Positions 26,667 through 33,789 of a stretch of 51,716 nucleotides of DNA are shown piece after piece. Positions within the stretch are counted from its first letter, which is position 1, and each line of letters starts with the position of its first letter. This DNA is from Defluviicoccus sp. (GTDB lineage: Bacteria; Pseudomonadota; Alphaproteobacteria; MPNO01). Position numbers and translations under genes: made by a program. The notes under the pieces are model-generated. The model made no database searches. It worked only from the letters and a program-made list of their open reading frames with translations, and was not told the DNA's origin. Where the stretch lies: NCBI GenBank assembly GCA_028820505.1, contig JAPPIT010000011.1:13488-65203 (forward strand), written 5' to 3'.

Positions 26667-27656
26667 ATGACCGACGCCCCGCTCTGGATCACCGAAGCCG
26701 ACGTCGCCGCGACGATGTCGCTTCCCGACGCAATAGGTGCGCTGGAGCGGGTGCTTGCGATGGAGGCCGGCGGCGGCGCCGCCAACCTGCCCAAGACCCA
26801 CCTGATGGTCGCCGCCAACGACGCGATGCACGCCATCGGCGCCGCGGTCGCGGGCGCCGGGATCTGCGGCACCAAGACCTGGGTCAATGTCGGCGGCAGG
26901 TCGCAGACCGTGCTGATCCTGTTCTCTCTCGAGGACGGGCGTCTGCGCGCCGTCGTCGAGGCGACCGCGCTGGGCCAGATGCGCACCGCCGCGATGACGG
27001 GCGTCGGGACCGCGCGGCTCGCGCCGGAGGACGCGCGCTGCCTCGCGCTGATCGGGACCGGCAAGCAGGCGTTCCCCAGCGCCGCGGCCTGCGCCGCGGT
27101 CCGGGGCATCGAGGAAGTCCGGGTCCACAGCCGCCGGGCCGACGCGCGCGCCGCGCTGGCCGCGCGGATCGAGGACGAGCTCGGACTCCGGGCCGTCCCG
27201 TCCGCCAGCGTCGAGGAAGCGGTGGCGGACGCGCCCATCGTCACCGCGATAACCAACGCGACCGAACCGTTCCTTTCCGCCGCGATGCTCGCGCACGGCG
27301 CCCATCTCAACGCGATGGGGGCGATCGTGCCGGTCCGCGTCGAGTTCGCGCAGGACGTGTTCGAGCGCTGCGATGTCATCGCCGTCGACACGGTGGACGG
27401 CGTCCGCGCGCTGTCGGCCGAGTTCCGCGCGCGTTTCGGCGGCGGCGATGCCGGCTGGGAGACGGTGCGGCCGATCTCCCGCCTCATCGCCGAGGACGCG
27501 CGCCGCCCCGCCGGCTGCGACCTCACTTTGTTCAAGGCGGTCGGCATGGGCATGTCCGATCTCGCGCTCGGCATCGAAATCCTCGCCCGCGCCGAGGCGG
27601 AGGGTCTGGGGACGCCGGTGCCCGAAAGGGTCCGCGTGCCGCCGCGCCTTCGTTGA
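26667..27656 (+). CDS. Ornithine cyclodeaminase / mu-crystallin family protein
   Basis: This 329-residue NAD(P)-dependent protein has an N-terminal LWITEADVAATMSLPDAIGALE segment, a central LFSLEDGRLRAVVEATALGQMRTAAMTGVGTARLAP and a Rossmann motif LALIGTGKQAFPSAAA. Family members include ornithine cyclodeaminase, alanine dehydrogenase, ketimine reductase and opine or siderophore enzymes, so the exact reaction cannot be fixed. The ATG at 26667 begins the family sequence, and the upstream open frame has no similarity I recognise. It is divergent from tctC and followed by an inverted repeat. Confidence 0.85.
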   Translation: MTDAPLWITEADVAATMSLPDAIGALERVLAMEAGGGAANLPKTHLMVAANDAMHAIGAAVAGAGICGTKTWVNVGGRSQTVLILFSLEDGRLRAVVEATALGQMRTAAMTGVGTARLAPEDARCLALIGTGKQAFPSAAACAAVRGIEEVRVHSRRADARAALAARIEDELGLRAVPSASVEEAVADAPIVTAITNATEPFLSAAMLAHGAHLNAMGAIVPVRVEFAQDVFERCDVIAVDTVDGVRALSAEFRARFGGGDAGWETVRPISRLIAEDARRPAGCDLTLFKAVGMGMSDLALGIEILARAEAEGLGTPVPERVRVPPRLR

Positions 27657-27689
27657 GGGGGTCCGGGAGCCTGTCCGGTTTTCCCGTTC

Positions 27690-27796
27690 CGTCATGGTCG
27701 GCGAAGGCCGACCATCCACGTTTTCGTTTCTGTTCTTTTTGTGCTTTTCGGACGGTCGAAAAACTCGTGGATGGTCGGCCTTCGCCGACCATGACG
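27690..27796. repeat. Long perfect inverted repeat (CATGGTCGGCGAAGGCCGACCATCC family), copy 1
   Basis: Two 31-base arms (27690-27720 and 27766-27796) are exact complements around a T-rich 45-base middle. Each arm is itself a palindrome (GGTCGGCGAAGGCCGACC). It fills the junction of two convergent genes and could act as a two-way terminator. A second copy lies at 35574-35660. Confidence 0.9.
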
Positions 27797-27831
27797 AAAG
27801 GAAAAGTCGGAAGTCTCGGGATCCAAGTCCG

Positions 27832-28374
27832 CTAGGGAGTCGATCGGGCTTCCAGAAACAGCAGTCGCGCGGCGCCGTAGAGGCGCTGCCTGACCGCCGC
27901 GAAGCCGGGCGCATCCAGCGTCTCTCCGCGCCCGATCTCGACGATCGCGCATGTCGCCGGGCCGATCCAACCCGCTTCCCGAAGCGCGGCCAGGGCCGGT
28001 TCGGCGAGCCCGAGACCGTAGGGCGGGTCCAGGAACGCGATGTCCGCCGGATCGCCCGCGCGCGGCGGCGAAAGCGCGTCTCCCGCGATCAACACGGCAC
28101 CGGTTTCGCCGAGCGCCTCCGCGTTGCGCCGGACCCAGTCGAGATCGCGGTCCATGAAGGCGGCCTCCGCCGCGCCGCGCGACAGTGCCTCCAGGCCGAA
28201 CGCGCCGGTGCCGGCGAAGGCGTCGAGAACGCGGGCGCCCTCGATATCGGGGAAATCGCCGTGGGCGAGGATGTTGAACAGCGCCTCCCGCAGCCGGTCG
28301 CCGGACGGCCGGATCGCTTTCCCCTCCGGCGCGGCGAGGCGCCGCCCGCGATGCCTACCGCCGACGATCCGCAC
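27832..28374 (-). CDS. rsmD: 16S rRNA (guanine-966 N2)-methyltransferase
   Basis: This 180-residue SAM-dependent enzyme methylates G966 of 16S rRNA. It has the N-terminal MRIVGGRHRGRRLAAPEG, a PSGDRLREALFNIL segment, the SAM loop DAFAGTGAFGLEALSRGA (51-68) and the catalytic DPPYG motif (116-120). Length and motif order match RsmD. It overlaps the upstream pseudouridine synthase gene by 20 bases on the same strand, a common pairing, so co-expression is likely. Confidence 0.94.
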   Translation of the reverse strand: MRIVGGRHRGRRLAAPEGKAIRPSGDRLREALFNILAHGDFPDIEGARVLDAFAGTGAFGLEALSRGAAEAAFMDRDLDWVRRNAEALGETGAVLIAGDALSPPRAGDPADIAFLDPPYGLGLAEPALAALREAGWIGPATCAIVEIGRGETLDAPGFAAVRQRLYGAARLLFLEARSTP

Positions 28375-29137
28375 GGCCGAGCTGTTCCCCGAGAACCTTC
28401 TCCTTCACCTCATCGACCGCGCCGCGGGCGAGCCCGCCGAGCAGGAAAGGCCCGTAACCCGTCCGGATGAGGCGGTTGACCGCGAGCCCGAGGCTCTCGA
28501 ACACCCGCTTGATCTCGCGGTTGCGCCCCTCGGTGAGGCTGACGGTGAGCCAGGCGTTGCGGCCCTCCACGCTGTCGAGCCGCGCGCGGATCGGACCGTA
28601 GGCGATGCCGTCGACCGCGATACCGTCCGCGAGCGCCGCGAGCCGGTCCTCGTCGACCCTGCCGAACGCGCGCACGCGGTATCGCCGCGTCCAGTCGCCG
28701 CGTTCCAGCGCGCCCGCGAGCGCACCGTCGTTGGTGAGCAGCAGCAGTCCTTCGGAGTTGATGTCGAGCCGCCCGACCGTCACCACGCGGGGCAGGTCGG
28801 CGGGCAGCGCATCGAACACGGTCGGCCGCCCCTCGGGATCGGCGTTGGTGCAGATCAGCCCGCGCGGCTTGTGATAGCGCCAGACGCGCTGCCGTCCGGG
28901 CGGTTCCACCGGCCGGCCGTCGACCGCGATCTCGCTTCCCGCGTGCACGAGGGTCGCCGGCGTGTCGAGCACCGCGCCGTCGACCGAGACGCGGCCCGCG
29001 GCGATCCAGCGTTCGGCCTCGCGGCGCGAGCAGAGGCCTGCGCGCGCGAGATACTTCGCGATCCGCTCGCCGGCGCGGTTCGTTTCAGCCGGCGCGCTCG
29101 CGGCAGGCCGCGACGAAGGCTTCGAAGATCCTGGCAT
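28355..29137 (-). CDS. rRNA pseudouridine synthase, RsuA/RluB/E/F family
   Basis: A 260-residue enzyme with an N-terminal S4 RNA-binding domain (ERIAKYLARAGLCSRREAERWI) and a catalytic domain with the RsuA-family motif GRLDINSEGLLLLTNDG, whose Asp is the nucleophile. LTEGRNREIKRVFESLG is the other family marker. It is closest in layout to RluB (23S rRNA U2605), but other members cannot be excluded. The start is uncertain: M at 29137 or 29179; both overlap the end of the upstream amidotransferase, and the first 20 residues are low-complexity. Confidence 0.9.
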   Translation of the reverse strand: MPGSSKPSSRPAASAPAETNRAGERIAKYLARAGLCSRREAERWIAAGRVSVDGAVLDTPATLVHAGSEIAVDGRPVEPPGRQRVWRYHKPRGLICTNADPEGRPTVFDALPADLPRVVTVGRLDINSEGLLLLTNDGALAGALERGDWTRRYRVRAFGRVDEDRLAALADGIAVDGIAYGPIRARLDSVEGRNAWLTVSLTEGRNREIKRVFESLGLAVNRLIRTGYGPFLLGGLARGAVDEVKEKVLGEQLGRADRRR

Positions 29138-29807
29138 CCCCCCGGTCGATCCCGTATTCGGGGTGCCATTGTACGCCAAGGCAGAACCGGTGCCGCGTGC
29201 TCTCGATCCCCTCGATCACACCGTCCGGCGCGACCGCGTCGACCACCACGCCCTCGCCCACGTCGAGGGCCGCCTGATGATGCGCGCTGTTGACCGACAT
29301 TTCGGTCGCGCCGACGATCCGGTGGAGCAGGCTCCCCGGCGCGACGGCGACGGTGTGGCCGGGCTCGGTGCGCGGATTCGGCTGCTCGTGCGCGAGCGCG
29401 CCCTCCACCTCGTCCGGGATGTGCTGGATCAGGGTGCCGCCGAGGACGACGTTGAGGAGCTGCTGTCCGCCGCAGATGCCGAGCACCGGCATGTCGCGCT
29501 CTAGCGCGCCCTCGGTCGCCGATTTCTCGAACGCGGTGCGCCGGTCCTTGGTGGTCACCGTCGCGTGCCGGGTCGCCGCCCCGAACAGCGCCGGGTCCAC
29601 GTCGAACGCCCCGCCCGTGACGATCAGCCCGTCGACGCGATCGAGATAGTCCGCCGCGCGATCGGGCTCGTGCGGCAGCAGGAGAGGCAACCCGCCCGCC
29701 CGCGCGACCGCGCCGCAATAGTTCTCCCGAAGCGCGTACCAGGGCTGGTTCGAGTAGCCGCCGGCGGGCTCGGAATCGAGGGTGAGGCCGATCACGGGTC
29801 GCTTCAT
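29085..29807 (-). CDS. Class I glutamine amidotransferase, gamma-glutamyl-GABA hydrolase-like (peptidase C26)
   Basis: A 240-residue hydrolase of the PuuD family. The nucleophile C112 lies in LGICGGQQLLNVVLGG, and the catalytic His-Glu pair in CLGVQWHPEY. VTGGAFDVDPALFG near residue 64 is family-typical. PuuD releases GABA from gamma-glutamyl-GABA in putrescine breakdown; relatives act on other gamma-glutamyl compounds and no other Puu gene is present, so the substrate is open. The ATG at 29807 is chosen because MKRPVIGLTLD is the standard start; the longer upstream frame is not conserved. Confidence 0.87.
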   Translation of the reverse strand: MKRPVIGLTLDSEPAGGYSNQPWYALRENYCGAVARAGGLPLLLPHEPDRAADYLDRVDGLIVTGGAFDVDPALFGAATRHATVTTKDRRTAFEKSATEGALERDMPVLGICGGQQLLNVVLGGTLIQHIPDEVEGALAHEQPNPRTEPGHTVAVAPGSLLHRIVGATEMSVNSAHHQAALDVGEGVVVDAVAPDGVIEGIESTRHRFCLGVQWHPEYGIDRGDARIFEAFVAACRERAG

Positions 29808-29887
29808 GGGGCGCACTTTAGACCGATTTGGGGCCCCGCCCGAATCGCCGGCTTGACCGGTCGCGGGCCGCGCCGGATGGTTCGGCG

Positions 29888-30346
29888 ATGACCCGTTCCG
29901 GACAAAGCCGGATGGACCGCGCGCTGGCGCTTGCCGAGGCGGCCGGCGAAGCGGGCGAGGTCCCGGTCGGCGCGGTGATCGTCGAGGCGGAATCGGGCGA
30001 AATACTGGCCGAGGCGGCGAACCGCACGGAACGGGACGCCGACCCGACCGCCCACGCCGAACTGATCGCGATCCGAAGCGCCGCACGGCGCCTCGGCCGC
30101 CCGCGGCTCGCCGGCTGCGATCTCTACGTCACGCTCGAACCGTGCCCGATGTGCGCCCAGGCGATCTCGTTCGCGCGCATCCGCCGGCTTTATTTCGGCG
30201 CCGCCGATCCCAAGGGCGGCGGGGTCGAGAACGGCGCGCGCATCTTCGACCTCCCGTCCTGCCACCACCGCCCGGAAATCTACGGCGGCATCGGCGAAAG
30301 CCGGTCGGCGGCGTTGTTGCAGGCTTTCTTCCGGGAACGGCGGTAG
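29888..30346 (+). CDS. tadA: tRNA-specific adenosine deaminase
   Basis: This 152-residue zinc enzyme converts A34 to inosine in tRNA-Arg(ACG) and is usually essential. It has the zinc and catalytic motifs HAE (56-58) and PCPMC (85-89), the N-terminal EVPVGAVIV and the late ADPKGGGVENGARIF. The ATG at 29888 begins the family sequence. The last 226 bases of the gene (30121-30346) are repeated at 31530-31755 downstream of a small accessory segment. This copy is intact and probably the functional one. Confidence 0.95.
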   Translation: MTRSGQSRMDRALALAEAAGEAGEVPVGAVIVEAESGEILAEAANRTERDADPTAHAELIAIRSAARRLGRPRLAGCDLYVTLEPCPMCAQAISFARIRRLYFGAADPKGGGVENGARIFDLPSCHHRPEIYGGIGESRSAALLQAFFRERR

Positions 30347-30370
30347 GCCTGGGCGGGCACGCACCCGGTG

Positions 30371-30664
30371 TCAGGGCTGGCGGAGTTCCAGCTCCAGGCG
30401 CATCCCGACCGCCGCCGCGGCGCGTTTCAGCGTGTGCAGGGTTACGCCTTCGTTTTCCGGGTCGAGCAGACGATCGAGCTGCGAGCGGCTGGTCTCCATG
30501 CGGGCCGCCATGCCCGCCTTGGAGAGGTTCTGCGCCTCCATCGCCTGCGCCAGCTTGTAGGCGAGCACCGACTTGATCGCGTAATTCTTGGCGTCTTCGT
30601 ACGTGCCGTCCTGCCGCATCAGGTCTTCGAGCGTCGATCCCACGCGCGGGTTCTTCTCAGACAT
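30371..30664 (-). CDS. HigA-like antitoxin, XRE-type helix-turn-helix protein
   Basis: This 97-residue protein has a helix-turn-helix (about 45-70: LSKAGMAARMETSRSQLDRL) and an N-terminal segment with AKNYAIKSVLAYKLAQAMEAQ. It overlaps the end of the toxin gene by eight bases. Toxin-first order and the XRE fold are typical of HigBA-type modules. It is expected to neutralise the toxin and repress the operon by binding the palindrome upstream. Confidence 0.8.
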   Translation of the reverse strand: MSEKNPRVGSTLEDLMRQDGTYEDAKNYAIKSVLAYKLAQAMEAQNLSKAGMAARMETSRSQLDRLLDPENEGVTLHTLKRAAAAVGMRLELELRQP

Positions 30665-31019
30665 GACGGTCGTGCTCCTTCATCCGACGCCGCGCCAGCA
30701 TGAGCTCTTTCCGGGGCGTCGTCCGGGTTTTCTTGATGAAGCCGTGCAGCAGCAGCATGGTCCGTCCTGAAACGGTGAAGAACACCCGTGCAATTCGACT
30801 GTCGGACACATTACAGCGCACTTCCCAAAGCCCGGGATGGCTCGTGAGCGGCGCGCATAGCGGCGGGCCGCACGGCCAGCCGAATTCCACCTTCATGATA
30901 TCCCGACCGATCCTCCCGCGGTCCTCCCGAGGCAATTCCATGAGCCACTCGCGCACCGGCTCCCGGCCGCTGGCCAACCGGTAGAACCGGGCGACAAGGA
31001 TTTTCTCAGGCGCTGTCAC
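30657..31019 (-). CDS. HigB-like type II toxin (RelE/Gp49 family)
   Basis: This is a small basic protein of about 120 residues. FYRLASGREPVREWLMELP opens the RelE/ParE-like fold, and GLWEVRCNVSDSRIARVFFTVSGRTMLLLHGFIKKTRTTP is the classic Gp49/HigB core; the end is arginine- and lysine-rich. Such toxins cleave mRNA on the ribosome. The start is unsure: GTG at 31019 or TTG at 31025. The predicted -10 box overlaps this region, so the message may be nearly leaderless. Confidence 0.8.
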   Translation of the reverse strand: MTAPEKILVARFYRLASGREPVREWLMELPREDRGRIGRDIMKVEFGWPCGPPLCAPLTSHPGLWEVRCNVSDSRIARVFFTVSGRTMLLLHGFIKKTRTTPRKELMLARRRMKEHDRHV

Positions 31020-31021
31020 CG

Positions 31022-31050
31022 ACAATATGTACCATATTCGGTACAGTCAA
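31022..31050 (-). promoter_or_regulatory. Toxin-antitoxin promoter with embedded operator
   Basis: On the minus strand TTGACT (31050-31045) and TATTGT (31027-31022) are spaced by 17 bases. The spacer plus one base of the -35 is the perfect palindrome TGTACCGAATATGGTACA (31045-31028). Antitoxin binding there would block RNA polymerase directly. Confidence 0.65.
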
Positions 31051-31207
31051 TGCCAGGTTCGTTTCCAGAAGGAAAAATAGTTGTACCGTGCGGCGCGTGC
31101 ACGCCGAGTCTCCCGAACCAATTTCAGAAGTTGGATCGTGCCCAGAATATTCGGACTCGCGACTTGATTCGGGAAACCGAAACGGCGGGCAAGCCGTTCC
31201 CGATCAA

Positions 31208-31408
31208 ATGAGAGACGCGCTCCTCGCCCTGGTCTGCATCGTGTCGCTCATCGTGAATCTTAACACCAAGGCGGAGATCGACAAGTTGCTATCGTATCTT
31301 GACGCCATCGAAGCCATGGCCGATGAGGGTCAACATTCGGCGTTCGTCGAAGGGAGGGACGAGGCACTTTCCTATATCCGGGAAGCAATCTACAAGCTGG
31401 CGAGGTAA
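31208..31408 (+). CDS. Small hypothetical protein, one N-terminal hydrophobic segment
   Basis: This 66-residue ORF begins MRDALLALVCIVSLIVNL, a likely membrane anchor or signal, followed by a charged helical stretch (KAEIDKLLSYLDAIEAM). An in-frame GTG at 31088 would add 40 unremarkable residues. I do not recognise the family; there is a faint likeness to the C-terminal part of DUF1003 proteins, not enough to call. It is divergent from the toxin operon, and this segment looks less GC-rich than its surroundings, which suggests acquired DNA. Confidence 0.4.
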   Translation: MRDALLALVCIVSLIVNLNTKAEIDKLLSYLDAIEAMADEGQHSAFVEGRDEALSYIREAIYKLAR

Positions 31409-31529
31409 GGCTCTGGGTCCGGTAGGAACGCCCCCAGGGAAGTCGTTCACCAGCGGCCTGACCCCCGCAACCGAATATTATCGCCCTCGACATAGTGGGC
31501 GCTTACAGGCGACGGGTTAACGCTTCTCG

Positions 31530-31755
31530 TCTCTACGTCGCGCTCGAACCGTGCCCCATGTGCGCCCGGGCGATCTCGTTCGCGCGCCTCCGCCGGCTTT
31601 ATTTCGGCGCCGCCGATCCCAAGGGCGGCGGGGTCGAGAACGGCGCGCGCATCTTCGACCTCCCGTCCTGCCACCACCGCCCGGAAATCTACGGCGGCAT
31701 CGGCGAAAGCCGGTCGGCGGCGTTGTTGCAGGCTTTCTTCCGGGAACGGCGGTAG
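31530..31755 (+). pseudogene. Duplicated 3' half of tadA
   Basis: This segment matches 30121-30346 over 226 bases to the stop codon with four substitutions, all in the first 70 bases; the last ~165 bases are identical. It encodes PCPMC but lacks the HAE half, so it cannot be an active deaminase. Similarity stops just after the TAG. An in-frame ATG-like start at 31495 fuses unrelated residues. Together with intact tadA it brackets the toxin-antitoxin segment. Confidence 0.85.
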
Positions 31756-32054
31756 GGTGGACTTCTCGCGGATGAATGCCGGAAAGCCCGCGTCATCGCC
31801 GACGCCGAACCGTCACCCCGGACTCGATCCACCGGTACGAGCGGTCGCGTCGCCCCGCGCCGCGCCACCTTGCGTATCGTTTTCTTCGAAACCCTCGAAT
31901 CCCGGGCGAACTTCTCGATCGGAACGCCCTTCGCCAGATGATCCCGGCGGATCCGCGCGGCTTGTTCTCGCTGAACCGGTCGAACGGCAAAGCGGCCGTT
32001 TCCGGGTGTCCGTGGAGCGCCTGCCGATCCGCAATCGCGAGCACTGGACTGAAA
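31756..32054. other. Intergenic, no gene seen
   Basis: About 300 bases between the tadA remnant and the SulP gene. Frames are open only by GC bias and show no family features or clear repeats. It may contain decayed sequence from the same insertion. Confidence 0.6.
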
Positions 32055-33641
32055 TCAGCCGCCCCCGGGACGCTTGTGCCTGAGGATATTCGCGAGTTGT
32101 TGGCGCGCGCGTTCGGGCGTGTCGGTCATTCGTCCCTTCGGCACGTGCGTGAGCACGCCGAAGGCCTTGAGCATCCCCGCCACCGGCTCGGACGGGCCGA
32201 GCACGACCAGCGCGGTGCCGTTCGCGTGCGCCCGGTCGGCGAGGGTCGCGAGCACGTGCGCCGCGCTGTCGTCGATCGAGTCCGTGCGCGTGAAATCGAG
32301 GATCAACGCCTCGTGCCGGCGGATGTCGTCGCCCAGTATCCGCATCAGCTTGCGCGACGAGGCGAGCGTGACCGTGCCGAGGAAGGCCAGCATTCCGGCC
32401 CGCGCGGCCCGGGGGTCGCTCTCTCCGACCACGGTGGAGTCGAGCAGCGGCGTCGAGATCACGCTGTCGAGCTCCGACCGCTTCCGGCGCGCGAACTGGA
32501 CCAGGCCGGCGACCGCCATGCCGAAGGCGAGGCCGAGCAGGGGGTCGACCGACGCCGTGAGTGCCGCCGTCGCCAGCATGGCCACCCCGTAGCCGCGCGG
32601 TATCTCCAGCAGGTTGCGCAGAAACCGCCAGTCGACCGTGCGCCACGCGAGCACCAGCAGGAGCGCCGCAATTGCCGGGATTGGGATCAGCGCGGAGAAG
32701 CGGCCGAGGCCGAGCACCACCGCGGCCAGCACCGCGCAGCCGACGATGCGGCAGACGACCGTGCGCGCCCCGGCCCTCAGCGAAATCTCCGTCGCGTCGT
32801 TGGCGGTGCCGGGCAGGGCGCCGAAAATGCCGCCCACCGCGTTGCCGATGCCCTGGCCGAACAGCTCCCGGTTCGGCGCGTGCCGGGCGCCGGTGATCGT
32901 ATCCGCGCTCAAGGCGTGCTGGACCGCCTGGACCGACGCGATCGCCGCGATGACCAGCGCCGGCCCGACCGCCTCCAGCACGAAACCCGGCGTCGGCATG
33001 GCGAGCACCGCCGCCGGCAGGGTCTGCGGTATTGCGCCGAGCCGCTCCGCGCCGGGGAACAGGGCGACGGCCGCGAGCGTCGCCGCGACGAGCGCCACGG
33101 CGGTGCCGCGAAACCGCGTCTTCACCAGGCGCGGCCAGACGAGCAGGACCGCCAGAGCGATCCCGAAGACGGCGAGCGTGTCTAACCGTGCCTCCGCGTC
33201 GAGCAGCAACCGGAGCTGCGACCCGGCCAGGATGACGGCAATGCCGGCGAAGAAGCCGGCCAGCACGCTGTAGGGGACGTAGGTGGCGAAGCGCGCGATG
33301 CCGGTCCACGCGAACAGGATCTGGAACGCGCCCGCCATCGTCACGACCAGCGCCATCTCGGCCGGCCCGATCCCCGACCCCCGCAGGACCGCCGCCGTCA
33401 GCACCGCGAGCGATATCGCGGCGCCGGACCACAGCGCCCTCGTGCCGCCGAACAGCGCGGCGAAGAAGGCCATGATCGTCGCGGTGTAGAAGGCGGCCGC
33501 CGGACCCAACCCCGACGCCACCCCGAGCGCCAGCGTGACCGGAATTGCCGCCAGGCCCAGCAGCGCACCGGCCCGCGCATCGGCGCGGAAGTCGCGCCAG
33601 CCGTAGCGCCGCCAGGTCTCGAACAGCCGCCGGAGGTTCAT
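32055..33641 (-). CDS. SulP family inorganic anion transporter with STAS domain
   Basis: This 528-residue membrane protein has about 10-12 hydrophobic segments from residue 25 to 410, including LGLAAIPVTLALGVASGLGP and the transport-core segment GIFGALPGTANDATEISLRAGA. The cytoplasmic STAS domain at about 420-520 is marked by LILDFTRTDSIDDSAAHVL. SulP proteins carry sulfate, bicarbonate or other anions. A sulfate role would fit the nearby sulfotransferase gene, but the substrate is not readable from sequence. Divergent from the radical SAM gene. Confidence 0.87.
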   Translation of the reverse strand: MNLRRLFETWRRYGWRDFRADARAGALLGLAAIPVTLALGVASGLGPAAAFYTATIMAFFAALFGGTRALWSGAAISLAVLTAAVLRGSGIGPAEMALVVTMAGAFQILFAWTGIARFATYVPYSVLAGFFAGIAVILAGSQLRLLLDAEARLDTLAVFGIALAVLLVWPRLVKTRFRGTAVALVAATLAAVALFPGAERLGAIPQTLPAAVLAMPTPGFVLEAVGPALVIAAIASVQAVQHALSADTITGARHAPNRELFGQGIGNAVGGIFGALPGTANDATEISLRAGARTVVCRIVGCAVLAAVVLGLGRFSALIPIPAIAALLLVLAWRTVDWRFLRNLLEIPRGYGVAMLATAALTASVDPLLGLAFGMAVAGLVQFARRKRSELDSVISTPLLDSTVVGESDPRAARAGMLAFLGTVTLASSRKLMRILGDDIRRHEALILDFTRTDSIDDSAAHVLATLADRAHANGTALVVLGPSEPVAGMLKAFGVLTHVPKGRMTDTPERARQQLANILRHKRPGGG

Positions 33642-33789
33642 CGATCCGTTCCCTCGCGTCCGGTCTTGAGGGGCGGAGGGATGTCAGCCAAAGGCGCTGC
33701 GAAAGTCAAACCGGCCCCCCCTTCGGCTTCCAGGGCAATGCCTGTAGACTCATGCCGCATGTCAGGCTGGATCGTGGGAGAACCCGGTC

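Noticed and set aside
31088-31408. Possible DUF1003 fragment
   Set aside because: Only a vague match of a hydrophobic segment followed by an AEID stretch; too weak to name the family.
30347-31529. Integrase or transposase within the tadA-bracketed segment
   Set aside because: Both strands were read; only the toxin, antitoxin and one small ORF are found, so no mobile-element enzyme is called.
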